This document shows positions 1 to 6,164 of a DNA stretch of 6,872 bases, in pieces. The notes beneath the pieces are model-generated. The model searched no databases. It was not told the origin of the DNA and worked only from the letters and a program-made list of their open reading frames with translations. How positions within the stretch are numbered: position 1 is the first letter of the stretch; each line of letters opens with the position of its first letter. This DNA comes from Coriobacteriia bacterium (GTDB taxonomy: Bacteria > Actinomycetota > Coriobacteriia > Anaerosomatales > PALSA-660), in assembly GCA_003133285.1 (NCBI GenBank), contig PKWR01000029.1, forward strand, positions 4,686 through 11,557, read 5' to 3'. The position numbers and the translations under genes were made by a program.

Positions 1-708
1 ATCCTGCGCGCGGCCGAGTTCGAGGCCGACGTCGTGATCTGGGACGGCGGCAACAACGACACGCCGTTCATCAAGCCCGACCTCGAGATCGTCGCGCTCG
101 ACCCGCACCGGCCCGGCCACGAGCGCCTCTACCATCCCGGCGAGGTCAACTTCCTTCGCGCCCAGGCCCTCGTCATCAACAAGGCCGAGACGGCCGACCC
201 CGCCAACGTTGTAGCGCTCCGCGAGGCCGCGAAGCGCTACAACCCCGAGGCCGTCCTCATCGAGACCGACTCCACCGTCGTGGTCGTCGGCGGGGAGGAG
301 CAGCTGCGCGGCAAGCGCGTTCTGGTCATCGAGGACGGCCCGACGGTCACGCACGGCGGCATGTCGTACGGGGCCGGAGTCGTGGCCGCGCGCCGTGCAG
401 GCGCCGAGGTCGTCGACCCGCGGCCCTATGCGGTCGGCTCCCTGAAGGGCGTGTTCGACGCGTGGGCGCACCTCACCGATATCCTGCCCGCGATGGGCTA
501 CTCGCCCGAGCAGCTCGCCGACCTGGCGGCCACCATCGCCGCGGTCCCGTGCGACGCCGTCATCATCGCCACGCCGATCGATCTGAGCCGTCTGATCGAC
601 ATCCCGCAGAAGGCCGTCCGCGTCACCTACGGCGTCGCCGACCGCGGCGAGCCCACGGTACGCGTGCTGGTCGAGGACTTCCTGCGCGCCCGGGGCCTCA
701 TCGGCTAG
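1..708 (+). CDS. COG2403-type predicted GTPase / cyclic 2,3-diphosphoglycerate synthetase-like protein, 5'-truncated
   Basis: The reading frame is open from the first base of the window and ends at TAG 706-708, so the N-terminus lies outside; the GTG at 34 is internal. About 235 residues are visible. Near the start is a WDGGNNDTPF segment resembling a Walker B-type region, and further on VINKAETAD, which resembles the base-specificity NKxD/E motif of P-loop NTPases. Next come a strand-rich segment (KRVLVIEDGPTVTHGGMSYG) and a C-terminal Rossmann-like part with IIATPIDLSRLI. This order matches my recollection of COG2403, the family of archaeal cyclic 2,3-diphosphoglycerate synthetase, whose members are roughly 440-460 residues; the visible part would be the C-terminal half. 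The P-loop would lie upstream and cannot be checked. In archaea the enzyme makes a compatible solute from 2,3-diphosphoglycerate; the role of bacterial homologues is not established, so the substrate is left open. The product is probably cytoplasmic, as no membrane segment is visible. The gene converges on the lipoprotein gene at 782-1207. Confidence 0.8.
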   Translation: MLRAAEFEADVVIWDGGNNDTPFIKPDLEIVALDPHRPGHERLYHPGEVNFLRAQALVINKAETADPANVVALREAAKRYNPEAVLIETDSTVVVVGGEEQLRGKRVLVIEDGPTVTHGGMSYGAGVVAARRAGAEVVDPRPYAVGSLKGVFDAWAHLTDILPAMGYSPEQLADLAATIAAVPCDAVIIATPIDLSRLIDIPQKAVRVTYGVADRGEPTVRVLVEDFLRARGLIG

Positions 709-732
709 CCCGGGTCGCATCGCGGCCGAGCG

Positions 733-770
733 AAGGCCCGCGCACGCGCTCTCGCGTGCGCGCGAGCCTT
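733..770. terminator. Strong hairpin between convergent genes, probable bidirectional terminator
   Basis: The arms CGCGCACGCG (739-748) and CGCGTGCGCG (753-762) pair perfectly over 10 bp around a four-base loop. An outer AAGGC/GCCTT pair (733-737 with 766-770) extends the stem across a small asymmetric internal loop. It lies 25 bp after the stop of the plus-strand gene and 12 bp after the stop of the minus-strand gene, so it could serve both. A real U-tract is missing: only GTT follows on the plus strand and CGC on the minus strand. That is common for GC-rich terminator-like hairpins but lowers certainty. Confidence 0.6.
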
Positions 771-781
771 GTTCCGTGTCG

Positions 782-1207
782 CTACTTCACGACGACGGTC
801 AGCTTGAACGTCCTCTCGGCCGGAACGCCCTTCTCCCACGACCGGACGTACTCCATGTCCAGAACGCCGGTGCCGACGGCCGCGGCGGTGTAGGTGAAGA
901 CCCGCGTGCCTCCCGCGCCGACGACGCCGGATGTGGCCGTGGACTCGAGCGCGTCGCCGACCGCCTTCAGCTGCGGAGGCAACGTCTCGGTCACCTTCCA
1001 GTCGAACCCGGTGGTCGGGTTGCCCTCCAGTGCGACCTCGAGCGTCGCGCCCTGCGCCAGCTCGACCGTCGTGCCGTCGGCTGCGGCGTCCACCCGGACC
1101 GTGCCGCTCTTCGGCGCCGCGGTCGGCGTGGAGGCGCATCCGGCGAGGAGTCCCGCACACAGCACCACGGCCAGCATCGCGATACCGGACCTGCCGCGCA
1201 TCACCAT
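782..1207 (-). CDS. Chagasin-like (MEROPS I42) cysteine protease inhibitor, lipoprotein
   Basis: This 141-residue protein begins with a lipoprotein signal peptide: basic MVMRGR, a hydrophobic stretch at about 9-20, and the lipobox LAGC with Cys24 as the expected lipidated residue. The mature part carries the three loop signatures of chagasin inhibitors in the right order: NPTTGF (63-68), GAGG (97-100) followed by TRVF, and YVRSWE (120-125), equivalent to the RPW-type loop. Known family members insert these loops into the active site of papain-family (C1) peptidases; this one is inferred to sit outside the membrane and act on a secreted or foreign cysteine protease. The start at 1207 is chosen because GGGGGAGGTG lies a few bases upstream; the ATG at 1237 would put that site inside the gene and lengthen the signal peptide oddly. 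It follows the GyrI-like gene by 34 bp and is probably co-transcribed with it. The target protease is unknown. Confidence 0.88.
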   Translation of the reverse strand: MVMRGRSGIAMLAVVLCAGLLAGCASTPTAAPKSGTVRVDAAADGTTVELAQGATLEVALEGNPTTGFDWKVTETLPPQLKAVGDALESTATSGVVGAGGTRVFTYTAAAVGTGVLDMEYVRSWEKGVPAERTFKLTVVVK

Positions 1208-1241
1208 GACCAACACCTCCCCCTGAGAAGCCCGCATCCCC

Positions 1242-1766
1242 TCACTCTTTGACGCGCCGGACAGGGTAGAGGATCACGGTCTTCGGTACCTTCGCGCCGG
1301 GTTGCGACAGGTACCACTCCTCGTGCATCCCGGCGATCTCGTAGCCGCTGGCGCGGATGAACTCGACCAGACGCGCGATCGTCGGCTCCTCCGCGTCGTA
1401 GGCGCCCTGGTGCAGGATGCGTGCGCACTCCCCGTAGTGCCACACGGCCACGGAGACGTGCCACGAGTCCGACTTCTGCGGCAGGTCGGACTCCGGGGTG
1501 CCGTCGGGCACCGGCACGCCCCAGTCACCCTCGAGCCCTCCAGTCGCCTCCTGCCCCGGATTCCAGGCCCAGCGAGCACGCGGCTCCCCCATCTTCATCT
1601 CGACTCCGCGCTTCTTGAGTGCGAACTTGAGGCCGTAGACGGCCCCGTAGAGCGCCTTCATGACATCGGCGCCGAGGCCCTCCGGGTTCCCGCTGGTGTG
1701 CACCGTCGCGACGGTGATGTCCGGCAGCGTGACGATCTCCGGTTCTCCGCTCCACTTCTGTGCCAT
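1242..1766 (-). CDS. GyrI-like small-molecule-binding domain protein
   Basis: This 174-residue protein looks like a stand-alone GyrI-like (SHS2-fold effector-binding) domain. Visible signs are VTLPDITVATVHTSG near the N-terminus, DWGVPVPDG at 81-89, a strand VSVAVWHYGECARILHQG at 104-121, a helix with EPTIARLVEFIRASGY, and the end HEEWYLSQ followed by KTVILYPV, the usual closing strand. No DNA-binding helix-turn-helix precedes it, so it is not an AraC- or MerR-type regulator. Some GyrI-like proteins bind amphipathic drugs and some have been reported to hydrolyse cyclopropanoid toxins; which applies here cannot be told. Acidic residues at 149-150 and Trp/Tyr residues could line a pocket. ATG 1766 is chosen because AAGGGGGTG lies about six bases upstream and family-like sequence begins directly there. 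The same frame is open to 2099, but the extra residues are Arg-rich and resemble translated non-coding DNA. It is probably cytoplasmic and first in a two-gene unit with the inhibitor gene. Confidence 0.78.
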   Translation of the reverse strand: MAQKWSGEPEIVTLPDITVATVHTSGNPEGLGADVMKALYGAVYGLKFALKKRGVEMKMGEPRARWAWNPGQEATGGLEGDWGVPVPDGTPESDLPQKSDSWHVSVAVWHYGECARILHQGAYDAEEPTIARLVEFIRASGYEIAGMHEEWYLSQPGAKVPKTVILYPVRRVKE

Positions 1767-1823
1767 CTCCCGCACCCCCTTCGGCGCAAGTGTTCCCCGC
1801 CGGGTGCGCGGACATGCGCGTAT

Positions 1824-1978
1824 GCCGCGATCCCGCGGCCAACGGTCGCGGCAGCTCCGCCGCGTACCGCCGCTGACCTGCGGCGTTGCCGGGTTTGGCA
1901 CCGTCCTCGCTCTTCGCGGAGCGGCTGCCTCCCCGGCGTCTGCGATGACGCAAGCTTCGCCTAGCGGGGAGGACCAGC
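1824..1978. other. Array of short GC hairpins in divergent spacer (candidate structured RNA / leader)
   Basis: The spacer between the divergent GyrI-like and NlpC/P60-like genes contains consecutive perfect stems: 1824-1839 (6 bp, 4-base loop), 1847-1864 (6 bp, 6-base loop), 1868-1885 (6 bp, 6-base loop), 1887-1900 (4 bp, 6-base loop) and 1908-1923 (5 bp, 6-base loop). A larger structure follows: CCTCCCCG (1928-1935) pairs with CGGGGAGG (1965-1972), extended by GCTG/CAGC (1924-1927 with 1975-1978) across a two-base bulge, and encloses another 5 bp/6-base-loop hairpin at 1936-1951. No protein-like frame is convincing here. It could be a 5' leader of either gene, a small RNA, or a run of binding sites. 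I could not match it to the c-di-AMP, c-di-GMP, cobalamin, SAM or fluoride riboswitch patterns I know. Strand is undetermined. Confidence 0.45.
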
Positions 1979-2005
1979 ACGCACTGTTGGCTCGGAGGCG
2001 CACCG

Positions 2006-2026
2006 CGCGCCCCCTCACCCGGCGCG
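2006..2026. other. 6 bp hairpin just upstream of the NlpC/P60-like start
   Basis: CGCGCC (2006-2011) and GGCGCG (2021-2026) form a perfect 6 bp stem with a nine-base loop, 25 bp before the GTG start at 2052. It lies between the larger hairpin array and the ribosome binding site and could attenuate or shape the leader. No U-tract follows, so it is not called a terminator. Confidence 0.25.
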
Positions 2027-2051
2027 TATTACACCAGACGGAAGGCACCGC

Positions 2052-2642
2052 GTGAGATTCCTTGAGAAGTTCCTGGCCCTCGTCGGGCGTGCCCGACACG
2101 CGAGCGCGGTCGTGCTCGCATCACTGCTTGCGGCGCTCGTGGGATTCGTCCCCGCACCGGCCGTTGCGATCACCCGCGGCGAGGTCCTCGCCCGCGCGCA
2201 CAACTGGGTCGCCAAGCGCGTGCTCTACAGCCAGCGCGCTTGGTATGCCGGCTACCGCCGCGACTGTTCCGGGTTCGTCTCGATGGCCTGGCACCTCGGC
2301 ACCTCGTACACGTCGCACACGATCCACGCGGTCGCCAAGCGCGTCGCCATCGCGAACCTCCGCCCCGGCGACGCCGTGCACACGTCCGGACACGTCGCGA
2401 TCTTCGTGCGGTGGAAGAACAAGGCGAAGCGCACGTACGTCGCGATGGAGGAGTCCCGCTGGGGCCGACCGGCGATGCACCACGTGCGGTCCATTGGGCG
2501 CGGCGCGACCGCGCTGCGGTACCGGAGGATCGCCGACAACCCCATCCTCATCGCGGCTGTGGCCCCGACGAGCCCCGCGATCGAGACGAGCACGGTGATC
2601 CAGACGGGCCTCATGATCCAGACGAGCGCCGTGATCCAGTAG
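2052..2642 (+). CDS. Secreted NlpC/P60-like (C40) cell-wall peptidase with repeat tail
   Basis: This 196-residue protein has an N-terminal export signal: basic residues followed by a hydrophobic core at about 18-36 ending PAPAVA, cleavage plausible near 39. The mature domain carries RRDCSGFVSMAW with presumed nucleophile Cys72, LRPGDAV (103-109), and SGHVAIFV with presumed base His114. Glu133 in YVAMEES occupies the place of the third polar residue in related actinobacterial C40 proteins. Known C40 enzymes cleave amide bonds in peptidoglycan stem peptides outside the membrane; the exact bond here is unknown. There is no SH3 or LysM wall-binding domain, unlike many relatives. The GTG start is supported by GGAAGG six bases upstream and by the signal peptide following directly; no ATG is available nearby. 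The last roughly 25 residues are a hexapeptide repeat with no catalytic role I can see. The gene converges on the pilin operon, with 19 bp between the two stop codons. Confidence 0.8.
   Translation: MRFLEKFLALVGRARHASAVVLASLLAALVGFVPAPAVAITRGEVLARAHNWVAKRVLYSQRAWYAGYRRDCSGFVSMAWHLGTSYTSHTIHAVAKRVAIANLRPGDAVHTSGHVAIFVRWKNKAKRTYVAMEESRWGRPAMHHVRSIGRGATALRYRRIADNPILIAAVAPTSPAIETSTVIQTGLMIQTSAVIQ
2566..2637 (+). repeat. 18 bp tandem repeat, four copies, coding
   Basis: Four consecutive 18-base units occupy 2566-2583, 2584-2601, 2602-2619 and 2620-2637. The second and fourth, AGACGAGCACGGTGATCC and AGACGAGCGCCGTGATCC, differ at two positions; the others are more diverged but keep GACG near the start and GATC near the end. 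In frame they encode PTSPAI, ETSTVI, QTGLMI and QTSAVI, directly before the final Gln and the stop. The unit is a whole number of codons, so copy number could change without a frameshift. Confidence 0.85.
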
Positions 2643-2661
2643 GACCTCGGACTCGCACCGC

Positions 2662-3936
2662 CTAGAAGGTCGGGGTCCTGTTCTCGATCCAGGTGTCGAC
2701 CTTGAGCGAGCCGTCCCGGATCACCGGGTACATCGGCGGCGGGTACAGGTTCAGCCGCTGGTCATACGTGTAGACGTTCTGACGGAATCCGGCCACGGGC
2801 TGCCCGGGGTACTTGTTGCCCGTAACGAATCCGCCGCCTGAGTACGCGTAGCTCAGCGAGCCGGTGATGTTGATGCGCTCGCGTATGAACCCCTGCTTGA
2901 TGTCCGCATAGATGGCACCGCTCTGCGACAGCAGTGCCGCGTTCACGTTCATGTCGTTCTTGCCGTACCAGCTCGGCACGATGACGTTCTTCTTGGCGAT
3001 CAGGCCCGAGGTAGCGGTGGAGTCCACGCTCGACGGCGCATAGTCGCCGATGAGGTTGATGTCTCCGTCTGCCACGATGGTGACCGACCGGGAGTAGGCG
3101 CCCTGGACCCAGATGGTGTCGGCGAAGTACAGGACCCCCGACGAGGGGATGGCGATCGCAGTGACCGGCACGGTCACGAAGTCGCCCGAGTCGATCCCTC
3201 CGGTGACTTTGTCGATCACGACGGAGCTGCCGTTCACGACCACGCGGTAGCCCAATGCGCCTGAGGCCGGGAAGAACGATGAGCTCGCACCCGCGGTCGT
3301 CCTGATGCCGTCCATCGTCGCCAAGACCTGGTTGAAGTCGATGATCGGCTGGTTCTCGAGGTAGCTGCGGTCGGCGCTTCCGTTGCCCGTGACCGTGCCC
3401 CCTGCGATCACTTTGCCCGTGATCTGGCCCTGGTTGTCGATGTTGCCGTTGCTGCGAACCTGGCCGTCGATGCGAGCGTCGCCGGCGATACTGAGGTCGG
3501 AGCCCGACAGGAACATGTAGTCGCCGAACGTCGGGAATCGCACGGTCGCGGCGATCGTCTGGGTGCCGTCGCCGGCCACACCGGTCGAGTACAGGGTCAG
3601 CGGCTTGCCGTTCGCCGGCGGTACGACGCGCACGCGGTACTTCTCGACGCCGGACACCGTGACCCAGCCCGTGTCCAGATTGGCCTGGTAGGTGTCGTAG
3701 TTGTTGCGGAGCAGGTAAAGGTAGGCGTTGATGCCGGCATCGGCGACATGGGTGGCGCGGACACGGCCGACCCGGAGCGCGGTCACCTGCGACTGGTATG
3801 CGACCACCGTCATGAGCGTCGTAGCCATGATGAACAGGATGCTCGTCGTGGCCATCACGGTCATCAGGGTGGTCCCCCGGTCGCCTCGCGGCGAGACCGG
3901 GTGCACGAGCCTATGAAAGAGAGTTGAACAGCGCAC
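2662..3936 (-). CDS. Large type IV pilus PilX/GspK-like protein with DUF4900-like body
   Basis: This 424-residue protein has a prepilin-like N-terminus: basic and Gly-containing DRGTTLMTV, then one hydrophobic helix at about 24-47, then ATHVADAGINAYLYLL, resembling the AxxAExGxxxA stretch after the helix in PilX proteins. If cleaved after Gly21, position +5 is Thr rather than the usual Glu, a trait of GspK-type tip pseudopilins. The body is beta-rich: a Gly/Asn-rich segment (about 146-184, AGDARIDGQVRSNGNID) suggests a short beta-helix, and GVLYFADTIWVQG, SVTIVADGDINLIGD, GLIAKKNVIVP and AALLSQSGAIYAD (267-346) match DUF4900-like pilus proteins as I recall them. It would sit in the membrane before assembly and then in or at the tip of a pilus. 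GTG 3936 has GAGGGTG upstream and overlaps the preceding gene by 26 bases, suggesting translational coupling; GTG 3906 (residue 11) is an alternative start. It is the last gene of the operon. Confidence 0.8.
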   Translation of the reverse strand: MRCSTLFHRLVHPVSPRGDRGTTLMTVMATTSILFIMATTLMTVVAYQSQVTALRVGRVRATHVADAGINAYLYLLRNNYDTYQANLDTGWVTVSGVEKYRVRVVPPANGKPLTLYSTGVAGDGTQTIAATVRFPTFGDYMFLSGSDLSIAGDARIDGQVRSNGNIDNQGQITGKVIAGGTVTGNGSADRSYLENQPIIDFNQVLATMDGIRTTAGASSSFFPASGALGYRVVVNGSSVVIDKVTGGIDSGDFVTVPVTAIAIPSSGVLYFADTIWVQGAYSRSVTIVADGDINLIGDYAPSSVDSTATSGLIAKKNVIVPSWYGKNDMNVNAALLSQSGAIYADIKQGFIRERINITGSLSYAYSGGGFVTGNKYPGQPVAGFRQNVYTYDQRLNLYPPPMYPVIRDGSLKVDTWIENRTPTF

Positions 3937-4531
3937 GGATCTTCACCCTCGTCGAGAAGTCGACCGAGATGGGCCCGCTCTGCGAAGGCCTGGTCGCAGA
4001 CAGGTGGATGCCAACCGAACAGATCGTGTTGAGGTTCGCGGTCGAGACCACGGTCAGCGGCGCGCTCTGGTCGTAGTAGGTGAACACGACCGCGGAGGTC
4101 ATGCCTCCCACGTTCATCACGCGCACCGCAGGCGCGTCGACGAAGTTGTACGGATAGACGGCGATGCTCGCCTCCGAGACCGAGCGATAGAGGTCGGTGC
4201 TGTCGACGTAGTAGGTCACCCGCTCCGGCGTGCCGTCGCGGTCCACGTCGCAGTAGAACGAGCACGAGGTTGCCGTGGCCGTCGCGAAGGCCCCCCCGCC
4301 GTCCTTGATCTCCTGCGCTTGGCGCAGCTCGCGCACCAGCGTGTCGAGTCCTGTCTGGGCCTCGCCGGTGGCTTCCGAGACGGCTTCGACCTTGCTGTAG
4401 TTTCCCGACATGGTGCCGAAGGCGAGGTAGGCCGCGCCGAGGATGACGGGGATGATGGCCGCGGTGATGAGCAGCTCGATCAGGCTGAACCCTCGATCGT
4501 CGTCACGACCTGGTGTCTCGAACCGGTGCAT
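3911..4531 (-). CDS. PilW-like type IV minor pilin
   Basis: This 206-residue protein has a textbook class III signal: a short leader with acidic residues, then RGFSLIELLI, cleavage expected between Gly14 and Phe15, and Glu19 at the +5 position needed for assembly. The hydrophobic alpha-1 helix runs to about residue 38. The globular part has Cys90 and Cys94, then DVDRDGTPE (95-103), an EF-hand-like calcium-binding pattern often seen in PilW-type proteins, then RVTYYVDSTDLYRSV, and ends DFSTRVKIRALFNS. Known relatives are minor pilins that prime pilus assembly together with PilV and PilX; this one is inferred to be membrane-inserted, then part of the fibre. The start at 4531 lies six bases beyond the stop of the upstream pilin gene, whose final codons supply the ribosome binding site AAAGGAAG. 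A third cysteine is at 171; a 90-94 disulfide is possible. Confidence 0.87.
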   Translation of the reverse strand: MHRFETPGRDDDRGFSLIELLITAAIIPVILGAAYLAFGTMSGNYSKVEAVSEATGEAQTGLDTLVRELRQAQEIKDGGGAFATATATSCSFYCDVDRDGTPERVTYYVDSTDLYRSVSEASIAVYPYNFVDAPAVRVMNVGGMTSAVVFTYYDQSAPLTVVSTANLNTICSVGIHLSATRPSQSGPISVDFSTRVKIRALFNSLS

Positions 4532-4537
4532 CGTCGT

Positions 4538-6013
4538 CTACTTCCTTTGGCTGACGGAGACGTCAGCGGTCTGACCTGCGTTGATGATCGCGGTGACTGC
4601 GCTGCCCGGATCCGAGTAGATCTGGACAGAGTAGCTGCCGGGGACGAGGCTGTTGAACCACAGCTCGCCGGTCGAGCTCGAGTACAGGGTGTTCGAGAAG
4701 TAGCCGCCAGGCCCGCTGACAACGACTCGCAGGCTCTGCAGCTTGTTGTTCTTGCCGGTGGTCAGGACGTGCATGTTGCCCATGGTCTGCACGGCCGTCA
4801 GGTTGAATCGCGCCAGGTCCTCGTCCACACCGTTGTCATGGACATACAGGGGCGCCGTCTGGCTGACGTAGCCGGTCTTGTCGACGGTGAGGGTGTAGTT
4901 GCCCCACGTCGCGGTCGAGAAGCTGATCTCGCCGTTCGAGCCTGTCACGCCCTGCGCCACCGCGACGCCGGCCTGCGTGGACATCACCACGGTCGCGCCG
5001 GACAACTGGGTCTGGTTCGAATCGAAGACCTGCACCCGCACGCCGTGTACGGCCGATGCACTCATCCGGAAGGTCACGGTCGGACTCGGGGCGGAGACGC
5101 TCACGGTGAACGGCAGGGTCGCCGCCGCGTAGCCCGCGCGCGACACGGTCGCCGTGTAGTCGCCGTAGAGCAGTTGGCTGAAGGTGACCGCCCCGCTCAC
5201 GCCCGTTGTCGAGGACGCGTTGACCGCGCCGTCGGAGCGAACGACCTTGACGCTCGCGCCCGAGAGCGCTGCCCCGTTCATGTCCGTGACCTGCACGATG
5301 GCCTGCGCCGGATGCTGCAGGTAGACGATGGCGGTCGAGACCGCGTCGCCCGAGACGGAGGTGTTGGCCAAGGTGCCGGCGTCGACGATGTATCCGGCGT
5401 CCGGCGCGAGGGACAGGGTGCAGGCGCCCACGGGAACCTGCCCGAACAGCGCCTCACCGGAGGCGTTCGTCGTGACCCGATGCGCGCTGCCATCGGCTGC
5501 CACGAGGGTGATCTCGGTGCCCGCGACAGGGTCGGGGCTCTCGCGAGAGCGCAGCTTCACGAGGAAGTCGCCGACGCCCAGGAGGGTGCTCTTGCCGTAG
5601 ATGATCGTGTTGACGTCGACACTGCCCGGGACGGGGTTGCGCCACGAGACTCTGACCTTGATCCGCTTGTACGCCGCGCGCCCGCTGCCGGCCTGCACCC
5701 ATTCGCAATCCGTGGCCACGACGAAACGGCCGACCTGCTCGGGAGTGAGGATGGAGCCTGCAGGCTCGCCGTTGCGCCCGTCGGCGTAGTGCACGCCCAC
5801 GCTGTCGTAGGACAGGCTGCGGGCGGTCTCGAGCCGGGCGTTCGCGAGGTTGGTGGCCTCGTCACGGGAGCGGGCCTGAGCGCTCTGGGTGATGACTCCG
5901 CCCAGGACCGCAGCCAAGGCGATCAGACACACGAGAAGAATCGACGAGGCGATGAGCACCTCGGCGATCGACATTCCCGAGTCGGACCTCTGCTGCGTGT
6001 AGAACCCGGACAT
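4538..6013 (-). CDS. Type IV minor pilin with four carboxypeptidase-regulatory-like repeats
   Basis: This 491-residue protein starts with a prepilin signal: SDSGMSIAEVLIASS, cleavage expected after Gly13, Glu18 at +5, and a hydrophobic helix to about residue 41. A PilV-like region (about 45-145; RDEATNLANARLETARSL) follows. The rest is four tandem beta-sandwich repeats at about 149-232, 236-318, 322-407 and 411-489. Each has a variable front half and a conserved back half: GEALFGQVPVG, GAVTFSQLLYGDYTATV, GEISFSTATWGNYTLTV and GELWFNSLVPGSYSVQI, the first three followed by a GY turn. This matches carboxypeptidase-regulatory-like or CNA-B-like domains, common in surface adhesins. The inferred role is an exposed, stalk-like subunit of a pilus; ligand unknown. 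ATG 6013 is chosen for the GAGGGG about six bases upstream and the short leader; the frame is open to 6058. It is the first gene of the three-gene operon. The family's usual pilin length is 130-200 residues, so it is unusually long. Confidence 0.88.
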   Translation of the reverse strand: MSGFYTQQRSDSGMSIAEVLIASSILLVCLIALAAVLGGVITQSAQARSRDEATNLANARLETARSLSYDSVGVHYADGRNGEPAGSILTPEQVGRFVVATDCEWVQAGSGRAAYKRIKVRVSWRNPVPGSVDVNTIIYGKSTLLGVGDFLVKLRSRESPDPVAGTEITLVAADGSAHRVTTNASGEALFGQVPVGACTLSLAPDAGYIVDAGTLANTSVSGDAVSTAIVYLQHPAQAIVQVTDMNGAALSGASVKVVRSDGAVNASSTTGVSGAVTFSQLLYGDYTATVSRAGYAAATLPFTVSVSAPSPTVTFRMSASAVHGVRVQVFDSNQTQLSGATVVMSTQAGVAVAQGVTGSNGEISFSTATWGNYTLTVDKTGYVSQTAPLYVHDNGVDEDLARFNLTAVQTMGNMHVLTTGKNNKLQSLRVVVSGPGGYFSNTLYSSSTGELWFNSLVPGSYSVQIYSDPGSAVTAIINAGQTADVSVSQRK

Positions 6014-6054
6014 CTCGCGCCCCTCATTGCATACGACAGCCTCGTGCGTGGTGC

Positions 6055-6066
6055 ACATAGGTATGT
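6055..6066. promoter_or_regulatory. Small palindrome upstream of the pilin operon
   Basis: ACATAGGTATGT is a perfect 5 bp inverted repeat around GG, in one of the few AT-richer patches of the region, 41 bp upstream of the first pilin start. The position suits an operator or the -10 part of the operon promoter on the minus strand. I found no convincing -35 partner, so a promoter is not asserted. Confidence 0.25.
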
Positions 6067-6140
6067 TCGGCAGGAAAGGTCCCGCGCTGGAGAAGTATTC
6101 CTCACGAGAAGGGCACGAACGGCGCTCTGAGCGACGGACG

Positions 6141-6164
6141 GCCCGCCGGATGCTTCCGGCGGGC
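6141..6164. terminator. Perfect 10 bp hairpin upstream of the pilin operon, terminator-like
   Basis: GCCCGCCGGA (6141-6150) and TCCGGCGGGC (6155-6164) pair perfectly around the loop TGCT. It lies about 130 bp upstream of the first pilin start, so it would insulate the operon from transcription arriving from the right. No U-tract follows on either strand, so an attenuator or repeat-type palindrome is possible. Confidence 0.45.

Noticed and set aside
462..893. Plus-strand open frame crossing the end of the first gene and the hairpin
   Set aside because: It overlaps the COG2403-type gene in another frame and the terminator; Arg/His-rich shadow composition.
1208..1237. Upstream ATG at 1237 for the inhibitor gene
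   Set aside because: The strong GGGGGAGGTG site falls inside that extension and suits ATG 1207, which also gives a normal lipoprotein signal peptide.
1302..1964. Plus-strand open frame of 220 codons
   Set aside because: It lies opposite the GyrI-like gene and runs into the hairpin spacer; no family features, His/Arg/Pro-rich shadow composition.
2020..2036. Promoter -10 (TGGTGTAAT on the minus strand) for the GyrI-like gene
   Set aside because: The extended -10 resemblance is fair, but no -35 element was found at proper spacing.
1790..2051. c-di-AMP (ydaO-type) or c-di-GMP riboswitch upstream of the wall hydrolase
   Set aside because: Such leaders are known before actinobacterial wall hydrolases, and fragments such as GATGACGCAAGC and GGCTCGGAGGCG are faintly similar, but the conserved core blocks are not present in order.
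1767..2099. N-terminal extension of the GyrI-like gene to 2099
   Set aside because: The added residues are Arg/Pro/Ala-rich and unlike the family, the extension overlaps the start of the divergent peptidase gene, and a good ribosome site precedes ATG 1766.
2641..2679. AGGACC/GGTCCT inverted repeat spanning both stop codons as a terminator between the convergent peptidase and pilin genes
   Set aside because: Only 6 bp of pairing across a 27-base loop, with no U-tract; too weak to call.
4004..6130. Very long plus-strand open frame (708 codons) opposite the pilin genes
   Set aside because: It is antisense to two genes with prepilin signals and ribosome sites. Its translation is Arg/His/Asp/Val-rich with no domain signal, as expected for the complement of G/C-ending codons.
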